45,062 nt of DNA from Akkermansia sp. GTDB lineage: Bacteria > Verrucomicrobiota > Verrucomicrobiia > Verrucomicrobiales > Akkermansiaceae. The notes under the pieces are model-generated. The model worked only from the letters and a program-made list of their open reading frames with translations. It was not told the DNA's origin and searched no databases. Below are positions 19,986-28,798 of the stretch, piece by piece; within the stretch, counting starts at the first letter, position 1, and every line of letters starts with the position of its first letter. The stretch covers positions 1 through 45,062 of the forward strand of contig JAFQGD010000035.1 in the NCBI GenBank assembly GCA_017398355.1. Reading direction: 5' to 3'. The translations under genes were made by a program, and so were the position numbers.

Positions 19986-20568
19986 ATTTCTGAATAGCTT
20001 GCATATGCTCACGCGTGCCGTACCCCGCGTGGCGCTGAAAACCGTATTGGGGATATTGTGCAGCCAATTCCTGCATGTAATGATCACGAGAGACCTTGGC
20101 AAGAATGCTGGCCGCCGCAATGCTAAGGCAGCGGGCATCACCCTTCACAAGGCTGCGGGAAGGAAGAGGGAAAGCCGGAACCGGCAAACCATCAATGAGG
20201 CACATATCCGGCGGTTGAGGGAGCCCCTGAGCGGCGCGCGCCATCGCCAAATGCGTAGCCCGCAGGATGTTCAGCGTATCAATTTCCTCCACAGAAGCCT
20301 GAGCCACGCATTTGAGCACGCTTTCATCCTCCATGAGTGCGGCAAACAGAAGCTCACGCTTACGAGCCGTTAATTTCTTAGAATCATTCAGCCCCGGCAG
20401 TTCATAGCCCTGTGGCAAAATGACAGCAGCCGCCACAACCGGCCCGGCGAGCGGCCCGCGCCCGGCTTCATCTATCCCGCACACCGTCCTGAATCCTGCG
20501 GCGCGGGAAATCTCTTCCTCTTGCATATTGGGGCCACCGGGGGGCAACTCATACACTTGCTTTTTCAT
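19915..20568 (-). CDS. rnhB: Ribonuclease HII
   Basis: RNase HII (217 aa) cleaves the RNA strand of RNA/DNA hybrids and starts removal of single ribonucleotides misincorporated into DNA. The signature GIDEAGRGPLAGPV gives Asp33 and Glu34. LIDG gives Asp126 and KGDARCLSIAAASILAKVSRD gives Asp144, with the same 18-residue spacing as the E. coli enzyme. The length is normal. Its ATG overlaps the stop of the upstream secreted-protein gene in an ATGA (20565-20568), so translation is probably coupled; this fixes the start at 20568 rather than at the internal Met15. Confidence 0.97.
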   Translation of the reverse strand: MKKQVYELPPGGPNMQEEEISRAAGFRTVCGIDEAGRGPLAGPVVAAAVILPQGYELPGLNDSKKLTARKRELLFAALMEDESVLKCVAQASVEEIDTLNILRATHLAMARAAQGLPQPPDMCLIDGLPVPAFPLPSRSLVKGDARCLSIAAASILAKVSRDHYMQELAAQYPQYGFQRHAGYGTREHMQAIQKYGITPHHRRSFAPVAQMELPLGC

Positions 20569-22049
20569 TTGGCCGCCTTTTTTTTCTTTTTACCACGGTT
20601 GAGAGCTTCCGATAATGAATCACCGGGTTTGATGGTATAGAGTGCTTCTATATCGGCCAGATAACGGCTGATATGCGTATCCGGGCCCGGGGATTCGCGC
20701 CGCAGGATGCGCATGGCTTCCAGATAGTTTTGAAACCCTGCCTTATTTGCTTGGCCTAAGTGTGTTATTTCATACCAATCCAAGTAATCGCGCCCGCGAA
20801 TAGATGTGGCTACATAGGCCGAGCGCAATTCTCGCAGGGGCAAAAGGATATTCTGCACAGCATCCGGTGAAGCGCCGTTGAGCAGCTCACCTATCGCGCG
20901 GCAATACTCCGTGATAATAGGGCGGTAGCCGGGGAAACAACGGTGGCTCAAATCCGTCAGCCTATCCACACAGGGCCGCATCTGCTTCTGCCAATCAGGT
21001 ATGGCAGTGAGCGTGTACACATCATCCGCGTTGACAGGGAGCGGGGTAGCGGTTTCCTCATCATAATACATGACGGTGAGTGCCTCAGTAAGCTGTTCCT
21101 CTGTCTCCATGGGGGTAAGCGCTTCCGTAGCACGCGGTAGGGAAAGAGCCGCCAATTCCAGAGCCCACCATTTGTTGAGCAGGTTCTCGTCAATCCCCAA
21201 CTCATAGAAATGCGATGCTATCATCTCCTTGGGAGAGCCCTCTGCCATGATAGAATCCACCACCAGCTCCCGCAACTGCACTAATCCGCCCGGGCGATTG
21301 ATAAGACTCATCATCAGCACACCACACGATACCTCATACACTTGGCGCGTGGTGGAATCCAAATTCCACGCATTCTCCGTCGAGATAATCTCCTCCGGCG
21401 ATAGCATCTCGGCTCGCTCAAAGAGGTTGCGGTACAAGCGGCGATCCGCCCTGCCGGTTTTCCACAACACCGCCTGTTGAATACCCGTCACCAACCACAA
21501 TGGCATGTTAATGGATTCCGGCAGTGCATCTGCCCGCACTTCCCGCAGGGCACGCTCATAGAGCAGCATTGTGATGATAGCATTGGAAAGCTTATCCACA
21601 TCTATGCCCCCACCGGGATATATGCGTATCTGCAAGTTGGGTTCATTCCCGATGATGCTGATACGCGTGCGGATGGGATTGGGGCGCGGGGCATCTGTCG
21701 GATTACCCAACAGTCGAATGGAGATGCCGAATTTCCAATCCGACTCCATACCCAGCAGCTTGTTGACATGCCCTTTGATTTCATCTGCCTTGGTGGCAAT
21801 GGCACCCATGCGCAGCGAATCACCGCCACTCACAGAAAACATGCGGGATTGAGACACCACGTGATCATCCGGCTCTTGAGCACCCTTGAGCGCGGCCTCC
21901 GCAGCTCGCTGCTGAGCAGCCGTAGGCTCTTCCTGCGGCAGAAGCGGCGCCTCCGCTTCGGCTCCCTCTTCGGTACGCTCCTGAGCCACCACGGGGATAC
22001 CCAAAAGGCAACCCAGTGATATCATCCGTAGTAACTCATTCATCCGCAT
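20565..22049 (-). CDS. Secreted protein of unknown function, possibly a degenerate gluzincin-like fold
   Basis: The 494-residue protein begins with a signal peptide (MRMNELLRMISLGCLLGIPVVAQ) and a Glu/Ala-rich linker, and ends in a Lys-rich tail (GKKKKKAAK). I do not recognise a named family. The middle, about residues 150-205, has a helix (LSNAIITMLLYERALREV) followed by INMPLWLVTGIQQAVLW. This resembles the 'P-W-L-x-x-G' helix that follows the zinc motif in peptidase-MA-like gluzincins, but no HExxH is present, so a catalytically dead relative is possible. It heads the operon with rnhB and yraN. The first ATG (22049) is chosen because a -10 box ends six bases before it, predicting a leaderless message; ATG 22043 is the alternative. 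Confidence 0.8.
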   Translation of the reverse strand: MRMNELLRMISLGCLLGIPVVAQERTEEGAEAEAPLLPQEEPTAAQQRAAEAALKGAQEPDDHVVSQSRMFSVSGGDSLRMGAIATKADEIKGHVNKLLGMESDWKFGISIRLLGNPTDAPRPNPIRTRISIIGNEPNLQIRIYPGGGIDVDKLSNAIITMLLYERALREVRADALPESINMPLWLVTGIQQAVLWKTGRADRRLYRNLFERAEMLSPEEIISTENAWNLDSTTRQVYEVSCGVLMMSLINRPGGLVQLRELVVDSIMAEGSPKEMIASHFYELGIDENLLNKWWALELAALSLPRATEALTPMETEEQLTEALTVMYYDEETATPLPVNADDVYTLTAIPDWQKQMRPCVDRLTDLSHRCFPGYRPIITEYCRAIGELLNGASPDAVQNILLPLRELRSAYVATSIRGRDYLDWYEITHLGQANKAGFQNYLEAMRILRRESPGPDTHISRYLADIEALYTIKPGDSLSEALNRGKKKKKAAK

Positions 22050-22055
22050 GCACGC

Positions 22056-22084
22056 ATACTAGCAAATATCTTCCCTTGCTTCAA
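22056..22084 (-). promoter_or_regulatory. Promoter of the 494-aa gene, rnhB and yraN operon
   Basis: On the minus strand TTGAAG (22084-22079), a 17-base spacer and TAGTAT (22061-22056) lie directly before the gene. Six bases separate the -10 box from the ATG, so the expected transcription start is the A of the start codon at 22049. Confidence 0.5.
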
Positions 22085-22172
22085 GAACGTAATGCGCCAC
22101 AACGAACATACAGAAATCAAAGAGGGTCAAGTGCGCGCTCGTGCGACAACCCAACATTTCGCAGATTGAGCT

Positions 22173-22200
22173 TGTCATTACCCACAGTATGTGCTACATG
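22173..22200 (+). promoter_or_regulatory. Candidate promoter of the sialidase gene
   Basis: TTGTCA (22173-22178), a 16-base spacer and a weak -10 TACATG (22195-22200). The -10 box ends six bases before the ATG at 22207, the same geometry as at 22049, 28799 and 31393. It is the weakest -10 of the set. Confidence 0.35.
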
Positions 22201-22206
22201 TCATGT

Positions 22207-24225
22207 ATGCTACAGCGAACACTCCTCAGTTTACTGGCTTGCGGCCTTGCCTGCGCTACCGAGAGTTTTGAAAACCTGCCCGGTGGCCCGATTGAAAGCG
22301 GACAGACGGAATATGGTGCTTTGACGGCTCCGGCCGGACATGCTTCCATTAATACCCGCCATGTACGCACCGGCAAGTGCGCACTTCACATCCATGGTGG
22401 CGAAAACAATCAAGTGGAAATCCGTTTTGCCACCCCCTTGGCAGAGGAAACTCCGTGCGGGTTCTGGATGGAACGGTGGACACGCAGACCTCCGTTCCAA
22501 TTCCGTTTGTTGGCCGTGGCAGCAGACGGAAGTGAGAAGCAAATCAGCGAGGAATCAAAGATTGGCCCCGGTGGCTACAAGCGCCGCATGGAGGCAAACG
22601 TCCCCGTCGGCACCGTAGCATTGCGCATGATATGCACCTCAGCTGAAAATGGCGGTGTATTGATAGATGACTTTGAGCTGCACAACGGCCCCATGGTCAT
22701 TAAGAACGTGGAACTGAGCCACCCGGGCGTCTACCCCATGTTGCGCCGCGCCCCCATCAACCCTGTTGTCAAGGTGAACATCACCACAGAGGGTGTCAAA
22801 GACGCAAAAGCCATCAACAGCCTGAAACTGCAACTCAGCCCCGCAGACCAGGTTCAAACAGTTACCCTTCGCCCGGGTACGCCTGATGGCACTGATATCA
22901 ACAACAGCCAGCCGCTTGGCTCTGCCACCCCCGATGCTGAGGGCAACGTGACTATCACCTTCGAGGATGCCAAGCTGCCGGCCGGCCAATCCACCCTCTG
23001 GATTGATGCCACCCCCTCAGATGCAGCGCGCGTGGGCGGGCAGGTTTCTTTCAGCAACATCTCCCTTACCGTTGATAATAAGGAGTACAATACGCCCCTC
23101 ACCGTCACACAGCGAGTAGGATATTTGCTCGCCTTGCCGGGAGAAAAAGTGGGCAACCAGAGCAACGGAGCAGCCGACCGCGATTGTGTGGCTTTCCGCA
23201 TTCCGGGGCTAATCCGCACAGCCTCCGGCGCGTTGATTGGGTGTTTTGATGCCCGCTACAATCATGAAGGCGACCTTTGCGCCGATATTGATGTGGCCAC
23301 TGTGCGCTCTACAGATGGCGGCCAAACTTGGTCACTGCCGGCTGTAAGTATGGATTCCGGCCCCGGCGGTGCCAACGGCTGCGGTGACCCCGCAATCCTG
23401 CAGGACAGCAACGGCCGCATTTGGATTCAGGCCTTGGCTTGCCACTTCTCCGGTGGGGCCTCCCTCTGGACCTCCAAAACCGGCTTGGACTACAACACCA
23501 CCGGCCAGTGGGAAATGGTATACAGCGATGATGATGGCCAAACTTGGAGCAAGGAACACGTGAACCCCACCAAGGACATCAAAAAGCCGGAGTGGAACTG
23601 CATTCTGGCAGGCCCCGGCTGTGGCATTACCACTTCCAAGGGTGTCATCGTCTTCCCGGCTCAAATTTGGCAAACCGGTGCCCAGTACAACTGCATGAGC
23701 ACCATTTGCTACTCGGCAGATGGCGGTAAAACTTGGAAATACGGCAAAGGTATCCCCCACCGCACCTCTGAATGCCAGGTAGTGGAATTGCAGGATGGCT
23801 CCCTCATGCTCAATTGCCGCAACGAGAACCGCTCCGGCAAACGAGTTGTCTATGTAACCAAGGACATGGGTGAGACATGGGAACCGCATGAAACAAACCT
23901 TTCCGCCCTGCCGGAACCCACCTGCCAAGCCTCATTGGTCAACGTCACCATTGGTGGCAAACCCATGCTGCTCTTCTCCAATCCGGCTACCGGAAGTGGC
24001 CGTAGAGACATGGGTATCCGCTACTCTGAAGATGACGGCAAGACCTGGAGCAAGCCGTTGATTTATGATTCCCGCCGCTGCATGGGCTATTCCTGCATAG
24101 CCATGGTGGATGAAAACAACGTGGGTATCATCTACGAGACCTCCCACAACAATAATGTTCGCAAGGAACGCGGCATCGGCTTCATCATCCTGCCGCTCAG
24201 CGAAGTACTCGCTACCGGTAAGTAA
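22207..24225 (+). CDS. Secreted GH33 sialidase (exo-alpha-sialidase)
   Basis: Releases terminal sialic acids from glycoconjugates, such as host mucins, outside the cytoplasm. The chosen start MLQRTLLSLLACGLACA gives a signal peptide; in-frame ATGs at 22189 and 22198 and a GTG at 22141 are alternatives. Residues about 20-155 form a jelly-roll-like, possibly carbohydrate-binding region. Residues about 157-310 resemble the BNR_assoc_N domain (SHPGVYPMLRRAPINPVVKV). The catalytic six-bladed propeller follows, with FRIP at 330-333 (first arginine of the Arg triad), and Asp boxes STDGGQTW (368), SDDDGQTW (440), SADGGKTW (503), a variant TKDMGETW (551) and SEDDGKTW (607). RRCMGYSC near the end probably carries the nucleophilic Tyr. 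It is monocistronic, closed by a strong terminator. Confidence 0.93.
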   Translation: MLQRTLLSLLACGLACATESFENLPGGPIESGQTEYGALTAPAGHASINTRHVRTGKCALHIHGGENNQVEIRFATPLAEETPCGFWMERWTRRPPFQFRLLAVAADGSEKQISEESKIGPGGYKRRMEANVPVGTVALRMICTSAENGGVLIDDFELHNGPMVIKNVELSHPGVYPMLRRAPINPVVKVNITTEGVKDAKAINSLKLQLSPADQVQTVTLRPGTPDGTDINNSQPLGSATPDAEGNVTITFEDAKLPAGQSTLWIDATPSDAARVGGQVSFSNISLTVDNKEYNTPLTVTQRVGYLLALPGEKVGNQSNGAADRDCVAFRIPGLIRTASGALIGCFDARYNHEGDLCADIDVATVRSTDGGQTWSLPAVSMDSGPGGANGCGDPAILQDSNGRIWIQALACHFSGGASLWTSKTGLDYNTTGQWEMVYSDDDGQTWSKEHVNPTKDIKKPEWNCILAGPGCGITTSKGVIVFPAQIWQTGAQYNCMSTICYSADGGKTWKYGKGIPHRTSECQVVELQDGSLMLNCRNENRSGKRVVYVTKDMGETWEPHETNLSALPEPTCQASLVNVTIGGKPMLLFSNPATGSGRRDMGIRYSEDDGKTWSKPLIYDSRRCMGYSCIAMVDENNVGIIYETSHNNNVRKERGIGFIILPLSEVLATGK

Positions 24226-24249
24226 TACGCGTTTTCATTTAATGTTCAT

Positions 24250-24287
24250 CCCCCCTGTCCTTCCCGGAAGGATAGGGGGATTTTTTT
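24250..24287 (+). terminator. Intrinsic terminator of the sialidase gene
   Basis: CCCCCTGTCCTT (24251-24262) pairs with AAGGATAGGGGG (24268-24279) around a five-base loop, with one G-T wobble, and is followed by seven Ts (24281-24287). A textbook rho-independent terminator about 25 bases after the stop. Confidence 0.92.
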
Positions 24288-24320
24288 CAATACTTCAACA
24301 ATGTTACTTCCCCATATTTC

Positions 24321-24349
24321 TTGCATTGGGGCAACACTCGTGCTAAAGT
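24321..24349 (+). promoter_or_regulatory. Candidate promoter of the ankyrin-repeat gene
   Basis: TTGCAT (24321-24326), a 17-base spacer and TAAAGT (24344-24349). The -10 box ends eight bases before the ATG at 24358, giving a leader of about 0-2 nt. Confidence 0.4.
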
Positions 24350-24357
24350 GTGAGAAT

Positions 24358-26286
24358 ATGAGAGGAGGCGTACTTACGGGTATCTTGTGGTGCATGGCAG
24401 CCGCCGGTGTGTGTACGGCAGCCCCTGCCGCGTATCAGGAAGCTGTGTTGCAACTCAAACAAAAGGCAGAGCAAGAATCCCCTCGCAAAAAGAAATTACG
24501 CTTGCGCCTGGCTTCCTCCCTCAATGCTATCCGACTCGGCGGGAAAATTGATTCCGCAGACCAGCTCGGCCACACAGCCCTGATGCTGGCTGCGCAAACC
24601 GGTGAAAATAGAATTTTTGATTTATTGCTGGAAAACGGAGCAGACCCGGCTAAACGCGCCCCGCGGGATGTATGCCTGCTGATGCTGGCGGCACAAGGTG
24701 GCAATTATGACATCTTTGCCAAAGTACACAAACTGGCGTCCATCTCCGCCGTAGCGGCAGATGCCAATGGGACGACACTTTTCCAATATGCATGCATGGG
24801 CGGCAATATGAGGATATGCAGAGAATTACTCTATGCCGGGGCCAATCCCGCCACGCGCGACCGCCGGGGATGGACCTGCCTGCACTATGCCGCCATGGGC
24901 GGCAACGATATGGTATTCTACGACCTGATCAGCAAAGGAGTATGCCCCACACTCAAAACACACGATGGGTATGATTTGCTCATGGCGGCAGCGCGCGGAG
25001 GCTCCCTGAATCTGGCTCGCACAGCCCTTGATATGGGTTTCATACCCACCAGCCGCGATAGAACCGGCAATACCGCCCTTATGGAAGCCGCACGCTTTGC
25101 CAACGCAGAAATGGTAAGTCTGTTGTTGCAGCATGGGGCCTCCCCGCGAGACCGCGATTCCTCCGGCGCCAATGCCCCCATGTATGCCGCTGCCGTAGGC
25201 AATGCAGCTGCCTTTAATATCATGGAGGGCAACCCCTGTGACACCCCGGATACCAAGGGTCGCACCCCTTTGGTCTATGCCGCGTGCGGTGGTAGCCTGC
25301 CCCTGGTACGGCAAATGCTCAATGCCGGAGCCAGCCCCACCATCCTGCACAACATGCCTTTGCGTATGGCCGTGGCATGCGGGCACCCCAAAGTTGCGCT
25401 GGAAATAGCCACGCGCATCCCCTCCGTTGGGGGCGAAGAATTGCGCAAGATTCCCATCCTGACGCTCGATGATGCCACCTATTTTGCGGATTTTTTGTCC
25501 AAGCGCTGCACCCACCCCGGAGACCGTGCCGCAGCGGCCGCTCTGCACCGCCAGCTACAGACTGCCGCCCACAACCCAGCGGCCTTCTCTCAACCGGATG
25601 AGAAATTCCCCGGCAATACCCCACTGCAAAATGCCATTGTGGCCAATTTCCGCGGTATGATTGTCTTCTTGCTGGAGAGCGGAGCCCAAATCAATACCCC
25701 TAACCGCTCCGGGCGCTCCGCCCTCATGACTGCTGTAGAATGTGGCAACCTACCCATCATCCGCTTCCTTCTGCAAGCCGGAGCCGACCCCAACATCACC
25801 GATGAGCACGGCATGACGGCGCTGAAACTTGCCGCCTCTTCCGCTTGGGTAGAAGCGTTTGATGTGCTCATGCAAGCCGGAGCCGACCCGCACGCCACAC
25901 GGCCGGGCTCCCCCACCACATTAGCCTGTGCCCTTGCCGCCGGCCCGGAGGCTGCCCCCATTGTTGATAAGCTGACAATCAACGCTCCCATGCCTACCGA
26001 CCAAGAAACGGCCTACAAAGCTCTGTGCCAAGCCATTGATTGTGGCAACCTGGCACTATTGGAACGCATCCTTGAGGCCTGGCCCAATGCCAATGCCACA
26101 GATGCAAACGGGCGCAGTCTCCTCATGTATGCCGCAGCCTCTCGCTGCCCGGATCATATTCTCACGGCTCTCATCAACCACGGAGCGGATGTGAATGGCG
26201 TGGACAAATACCACCGCATGCCTCTACACTATGTACAAAGCCCCGGCAAACGCCGCATCCTCATTGATGCCGGCGCTATCCCATAA
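24358..26286 (+). CDS. Secreted ankyrin-repeat protein
   Basis: The product has 642 residues. Its start MRGGVLTGILWCMAAAGVCTAAPAA supplies a signal peptide; the 19-codon longer frame start lies upstream of the promoter. After a charged helix (AVLQLKQKAEQESPRKKKLRLR) come roughly a dozen ankyrin repeats in two blocks, for example LGHTALMLAAQTGENRIFDL, NTALMEAARFANAEMVSLLL and GRSALMTAVECGNLPIIRFL, separated by a less regular stretch at about residues 355-430. Ankyrin repeats bind proteins; no catalytic domain is present, so it is probably a binding or scaffold protein in the periplasm or outside. The partner is unknown. It is convergent with ruvC; no terminator is seen in the 21-base gap. Confidence 0.88.
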   Translation: MRGGVLTGILWCMAAAGVCTAAPAAYQEAVLQLKQKAEQESPRKKKLRLRLASSLNAIRLGGKIDSADQLGHTALMLAAQTGENRIFDLLLENGADPAKRAPRDVCLLMLAAQGGNYDIFAKVHKLASISAVAADANGTTLFQYACMGGNMRICRELLYAGANPATRDRRGWTCLHYAAMGGNDMVFYDLISKGVCPTLKTHDGYDLLMAAARGGSLNLARTALDMGFIPTSRDRTGNTALMEAARFANAEMVSLLLQHGASPRDRDSSGANAPMYAAAVGNAAAFNIMEGNPCDTPDTKGRTPLVYAACGGSLPLVRQMLNAGASPTILHNMPLRMAVACGHPKVALEIATRIPSVGGEELRKIPILTLDDATYFADFLSKRCTHPGDRAAAAALHRQLQTAAHNPAAFSQPDEKFPGNTPLQNAIVANFRGMIVFLLESGAQINTPNRSGRSALMTAVECGNLPIIRFLLQAGADPNITDEHGMTALKLAASSAWVEAFDVLMQAGADPHATRPGSPTTLACALAAGPEAAPIVDKLTINAPMPTDQETAYKALCQAIDCGNLALLERILEAWPNANATDANGRSLLMYAAASRCPDHILTALINHGADVNGVDKYHRMPLHYVQSPGKRRILIDAGAIP

Positions 26287-26307
26287 TACAACAAGGACTG
26301 TACTGGC

Positions 26308-26814
26308 CTATATGTATTTTCTCTCCTTAAAAAGATGCGCCCGGATGGGGTCCGCTGCGATAAGGTGAGTGTAGCCGATAGCAAGCGCATCCGCCGCATC
26401 GGGGGCAGGTGTCTCCTGCAAGTGCAGCAAAGCTCGCATCATAAAAGCCACTTGGTGTTTACCGGCGGCCCCGCGCCCCACCGTTGCCAGCTTGACACAG
26501 GTGGGCGGGTATTCCATGATGGGCAAATCATTCAACGCAGCAGCCAATACTGTAGCAGCTCGGGCAGACCCCATGGCAATGGCCGTGCGGTGGGATTGCA
26601 CATAAATAATGCCCTCGATTGCCAATTCATCCGGGCGCCAGCGCTCAATGAGTGCCAGCACGTGCTCATGAATGGCCCGCAAGCAGGCGCTCTGCGGTAT
26701 GCGCTGCGGCAGAGAGAGCGTGCCATAATCCAATGCTGTGGCGGCGCGGTGGTCCCCCTCCAACACGGCATAGCCCGTGTTGCGTATGGCGGGGTCTATG
26801 CTGACAACGCGCAT
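26308..26814 (-). CDS. ruvC: Holliday junction resolvase RuvC
   Basis: A crossover-junction endonuclease of 168 aa that nicks Holliday junctions symmetrically at the end of recombination and works with RuvAB. The RNase-H-like fold is evident from VVSIDPAIRNTGYAVLEG (Asp7), DELAIEGIIYVQ (Glu67) and PAPDAADALAIGYTH (Asp139, Asp142), matching the catalytic tetrad positions of the E. coli protein. Nine bases separate it from the RNA helicase stop, so the two are probably co-transcribed. No ruvA or ruvB is in the window. Confidence 0.95.
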   Translation of the reverse strand: MRVVSIDPAIRNTGYAVLEGDHRAATALDYGTLSLPQRIPQSACLRAIHEHVLALIERWRPDELAIEGIIYVQSHRTAIAMGSARAATVLAAALNDLPIMEYPPTCVKLATVGRGAAGKHQVAFMMRALLHLQETPAPDAADALAIGYTHLIAADPIRAHLFKERKYI

Positions 26815-26823
26815 GGCAATGAA

Positions 26824-28023
26824 TCAGCGGCGGCGGCGCGGTTTGGCGGCCGGGCGAGGCTTGCGTATGGGGCGTGCCTGCGTATCCAACAACGCAGTAT
26901 AGGCGTAGTTGAAGCCCTCCAGCTTGCGGCGTTCTATCGTCCGGTTCACGAAAAGCTCCACGCTCTTGGCAAAATCCACCTCATCCGCCGTGAGCAGAGT
27001 GAAAGCATCCCCCTGGGCCTCAGCGCGCCCCGTGCGGCCAATACGGTGGACGTAATCTTCCGGGTTTTCCGGCACGCGGTAGTTGATGACGTGGGTCACG
27101 CCGTTAATATCAATACCACGGGCGGCCACATCCGTGGCGACCAAGATGCGGTATTTATCCTCCTTGAAGCCGCGCAAAGAAGCCATGCGCTCTTTCTGAG
27201 CAATATCAGAATGCATCACTGTGACTTGCCCCTGCCAGCCGGCATTGGAAAGCATATTACCCACGGCATCTGCCTCCTTGCGGGTGCGAGTAAAGACCAT
27301 CAGGTTGCGGAAATCCGTCGCTTTCACCAGTGCCAGCAACAGCTCATCGCGCTGATCCAACCCGACCGGATAAAAGGCGTGGGAAATGGTGCTGGCCACC
27401 TCGCGACGGGCTATGGCTATTTCCACAGGATCCGTAAGGCACCACTTGGCAAAGCCCTGCAAAATCTGCGGCATAGTAGCAGAGAAAAACAGCGTCTGGC
27501 GGCCCTCCCACGGGCAAAGATTCACAATTTTACGCACAATGGGCAAGAAGCCCATATCCGTCATGCGGTCCACCTCATCCAGCACGAGGTGTTTCACCTC
27601 CTTAAACTTCATATTGCCACGGTAGAAATGATCCACCAAACGGCCGGGCGTAGCCACCACTACATCTACCCCTTTCTTGAGCGCTTCCGTCTGGGCGCCG
27701 TAGCCCACACCGCCGTACAACAACCCCACCTTGATATCAGTATGCGCCGCATAGGTGCGGAACGCTTCGGCCAGCTGATCGGCCAGCTCGCGGGTGGGCT
27801 CCAAGACCAGCACCTGCGGGCGCCCCAAGGGCTCAATCATACTCAGCAGGGGCAAGGCAAAAGCTGCTGATTTACCCGTGCCTGTCTGGGAGGCACCAAT
27901 TACATCTTTCTTCTGCATCACGCAGGGGATAGCCTGTTCCTGAATAGGCGTGGGGCTCTCATAGCCACAATCTTTCACCGCCTGCAATACGGGGGCTGCG
28001 AGCCCCAATTCTTCGAATGTCAT
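26824..28023 (-). CDS. DEAD-box family ATP-dependent RNA helicase (RhlE-like)
   Basis: An RNA helicase of 399 aa, active in RNA remodelling such as ribosome assembly or mRNA decay. Motifs in order: Q-motif (YESPTPIQEQAIP, 21-33), Walker A ASQTGTGKS (44-52), PTREL (76-80), TPGR (125-128), motif II DEVD (149-152), SAT (181-183), then VATDVAARGIDI and HRIGRTGR. Motif II reads DEVD instead of DEAD, a conservative variant. The tail (RKPRPAAKPRRRR) is basic, as in RhlE-like proteins, and could bind RNA. The start at MTFEELGL is preferred over one 14 codons upstream because AAGGA lies about nine bases before it, one of the few clear Shine-Dalgarno sites here. It lies between a hydrolase gene and ruvC on the same strand. 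Confidence 0.95.
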   Translation of the reverse strand: MTFEELGLAAPVLQAVKDCGYESPTPIQEQAIPCVMQKKDVIGASQTGTGKSAAFALPLLSMIEPLGRPQVLVLEPTRELADQLAEAFRTYAAHTDIKVGLLYGGVGYGAQTEALKKGVDVVVATPGRLVDHFYRGNMKFKEVKHLVLDEVDRMTDMGFLPIVRKIVNLCPWEGRQTLFFSATMPQILQGFAKWCLTDPVEIAIARREVASTISHAFYPVGLDQRDELLLALVKATDFRNLMVFTRTRKEADAVGNMLSNAGWQGQVTVMHSDIAQKERMASLRGFKEDKYRILVATDVAARGIDINGVTHVINYRVPENPEDYVHRIGRTGRAEAQGDAFTLLTADEVDFAKSVELFVNRTIERRKLEGFNYAYTALLDTQARPIRKPRPAAKPRRRR

Positions 28024-28081
28024 CTTGTTTTCCTTTCTTCGTCTTCTTATTTTCGTATCTGTCAAAAAGCCTCTTACCGGC

Positions 28082-28711
28082 TCAGCATGTGAGCCACGGG
28101 TTGTTCAACTCCTCCTCTTGCAGGGTGGTGCTGGGGCCATGCCCGCTGTATACCACCGTTTCCGGGTCCAACTTCATCAGCTTATCGCAAATACCGCGCA
28201 CCAATCGGCTCTGGCTCCCGCCGGGAAAATCCGTGCGCCCTATAGACCCTTCAAAAAGAATATCCCCCACAAATACCAGGTTTTCTTCCGGCAGCCCATA
28301 GGCCACACCATCCGGCGAATGGCCGGGGATACTATGCACCTGCCAGTTCAACCCCGCCCACGTGCGGTGTACATCCCCCGGCACGATATCATCCACCTTG
28401 TAGGGCTCCACCGCCGGTATCCACCCGCCACCACCGGCCAAAGCCTCCAGCGTCAACTCCCGGCTGTGGTGTGCCGCTGCATGCACCCGGCATCCTGTGC
28501 ACCGCTGCAATTCAGCCACATCTTGTACGTGGTCGAAATGCTGGTGCGTAAGCAATAAATCCGTGAGCTTGGCATTCTCCGGCAAATGGCGAGCCACCCA
28601 TGCTGCAAAACCTGCCGGTGCATCCACCGCCACATACCCTTCCGGGCCGGCTACTAAGTAGCCATTGCACATCACCGGTCCACCTGTGTATACCTGAATA
28701 TGAACGCTCAC
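28082..28711 (-). CDS. Metallo-beta-lactamase-fold hydrolase, glyoxalase-II-like
   Basis: A hydrolase of 209 aa that binds two metal ions. The motif THQHFDHV (HxHxDH, residues 56-61), GHSPDGV (His131), FVGDILF (Asp150) and YSGHGPST (His191) give the complete metal ligand set of the glyoxalase II group. The substrate cannot be read from sequence; thioester hydrolysis is the usual activity of this group. The start is uncertain. ATG 28720 overlaps the -10 box TATAAT and would lie upstream of the expected transcription start (about 28712), so the GTG at 28711 (VSVHIQVYTGGPV) is preferred as a leaderless start. It is the likely first gene of a unit with the helicase and ruvC. Confidence 0.88.
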   Translation of the reverse strand: MSVHIQVYTGGPVMCNGYLVAGPEGYVAVDAPAGFAAWVARHLPENAKLTDLLLTHQHFDHVQDVAELQRCTGCRVHAAAHHSRELTLEALAGGGGWIPAVEPYKVDDIVPGDVHRTWAGLNWQVHSIPGHSPDGVAYGLPEENLVFVGDILFEGSIGRTDFPGGSQSRLVRGICDKLMKLDPETVVYSGHGPSTTLQEEELNNPWLTC

Positions 28712-28718
28712 GCGCAGC

Positions 28719-28746
28719 ATTATACACGATAATTCTCCGTTTGCAA
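28719..28746 (-). promoter_or_regulatory. Promoter of the MBL-fold hydrolase gene
   Basis: On the minus strand TTGCAA (28746-28741), a 16-base spacer and a consensus TATAAT (28724-28719). The predicted transcription start is about 28712, one base before the GTG used as start codon. It is back to back with the nnr promoter in a 78-base gap. Confidence 0.55.
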
Positions 28747-28764
28747 GCCCATCATACATCGCTA

Positions 28765-28792
28765 TTGTTTTTTGCAAATGCTGTGATAAAAT
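28765..28792 (+). promoter_or_regulatory. Promoter of nnr
   Basis: TTGTTT (28765-28770), a 16-base spacer and TAAAAT (28787-28792). Six bases separate the -10 box from the ATG at 28799, so the message is predicted to begin at the start codon. Confidence 0.5.
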
Positions 28793-28798
28793 ACATGC

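Noticed and set aside
26287..26307. Terminator between the ankyrin gene and ruvC
   Set aside because: The 21-base convergent gap has no hairpin or T-run.
27573..27584. DEVD instead of DEAD in the RNA helicase as a loss-of-function sign
   Set aside because: The Asp and Glu that act in catalysis are kept, and the other motifs are intact; it is a conservative variant.
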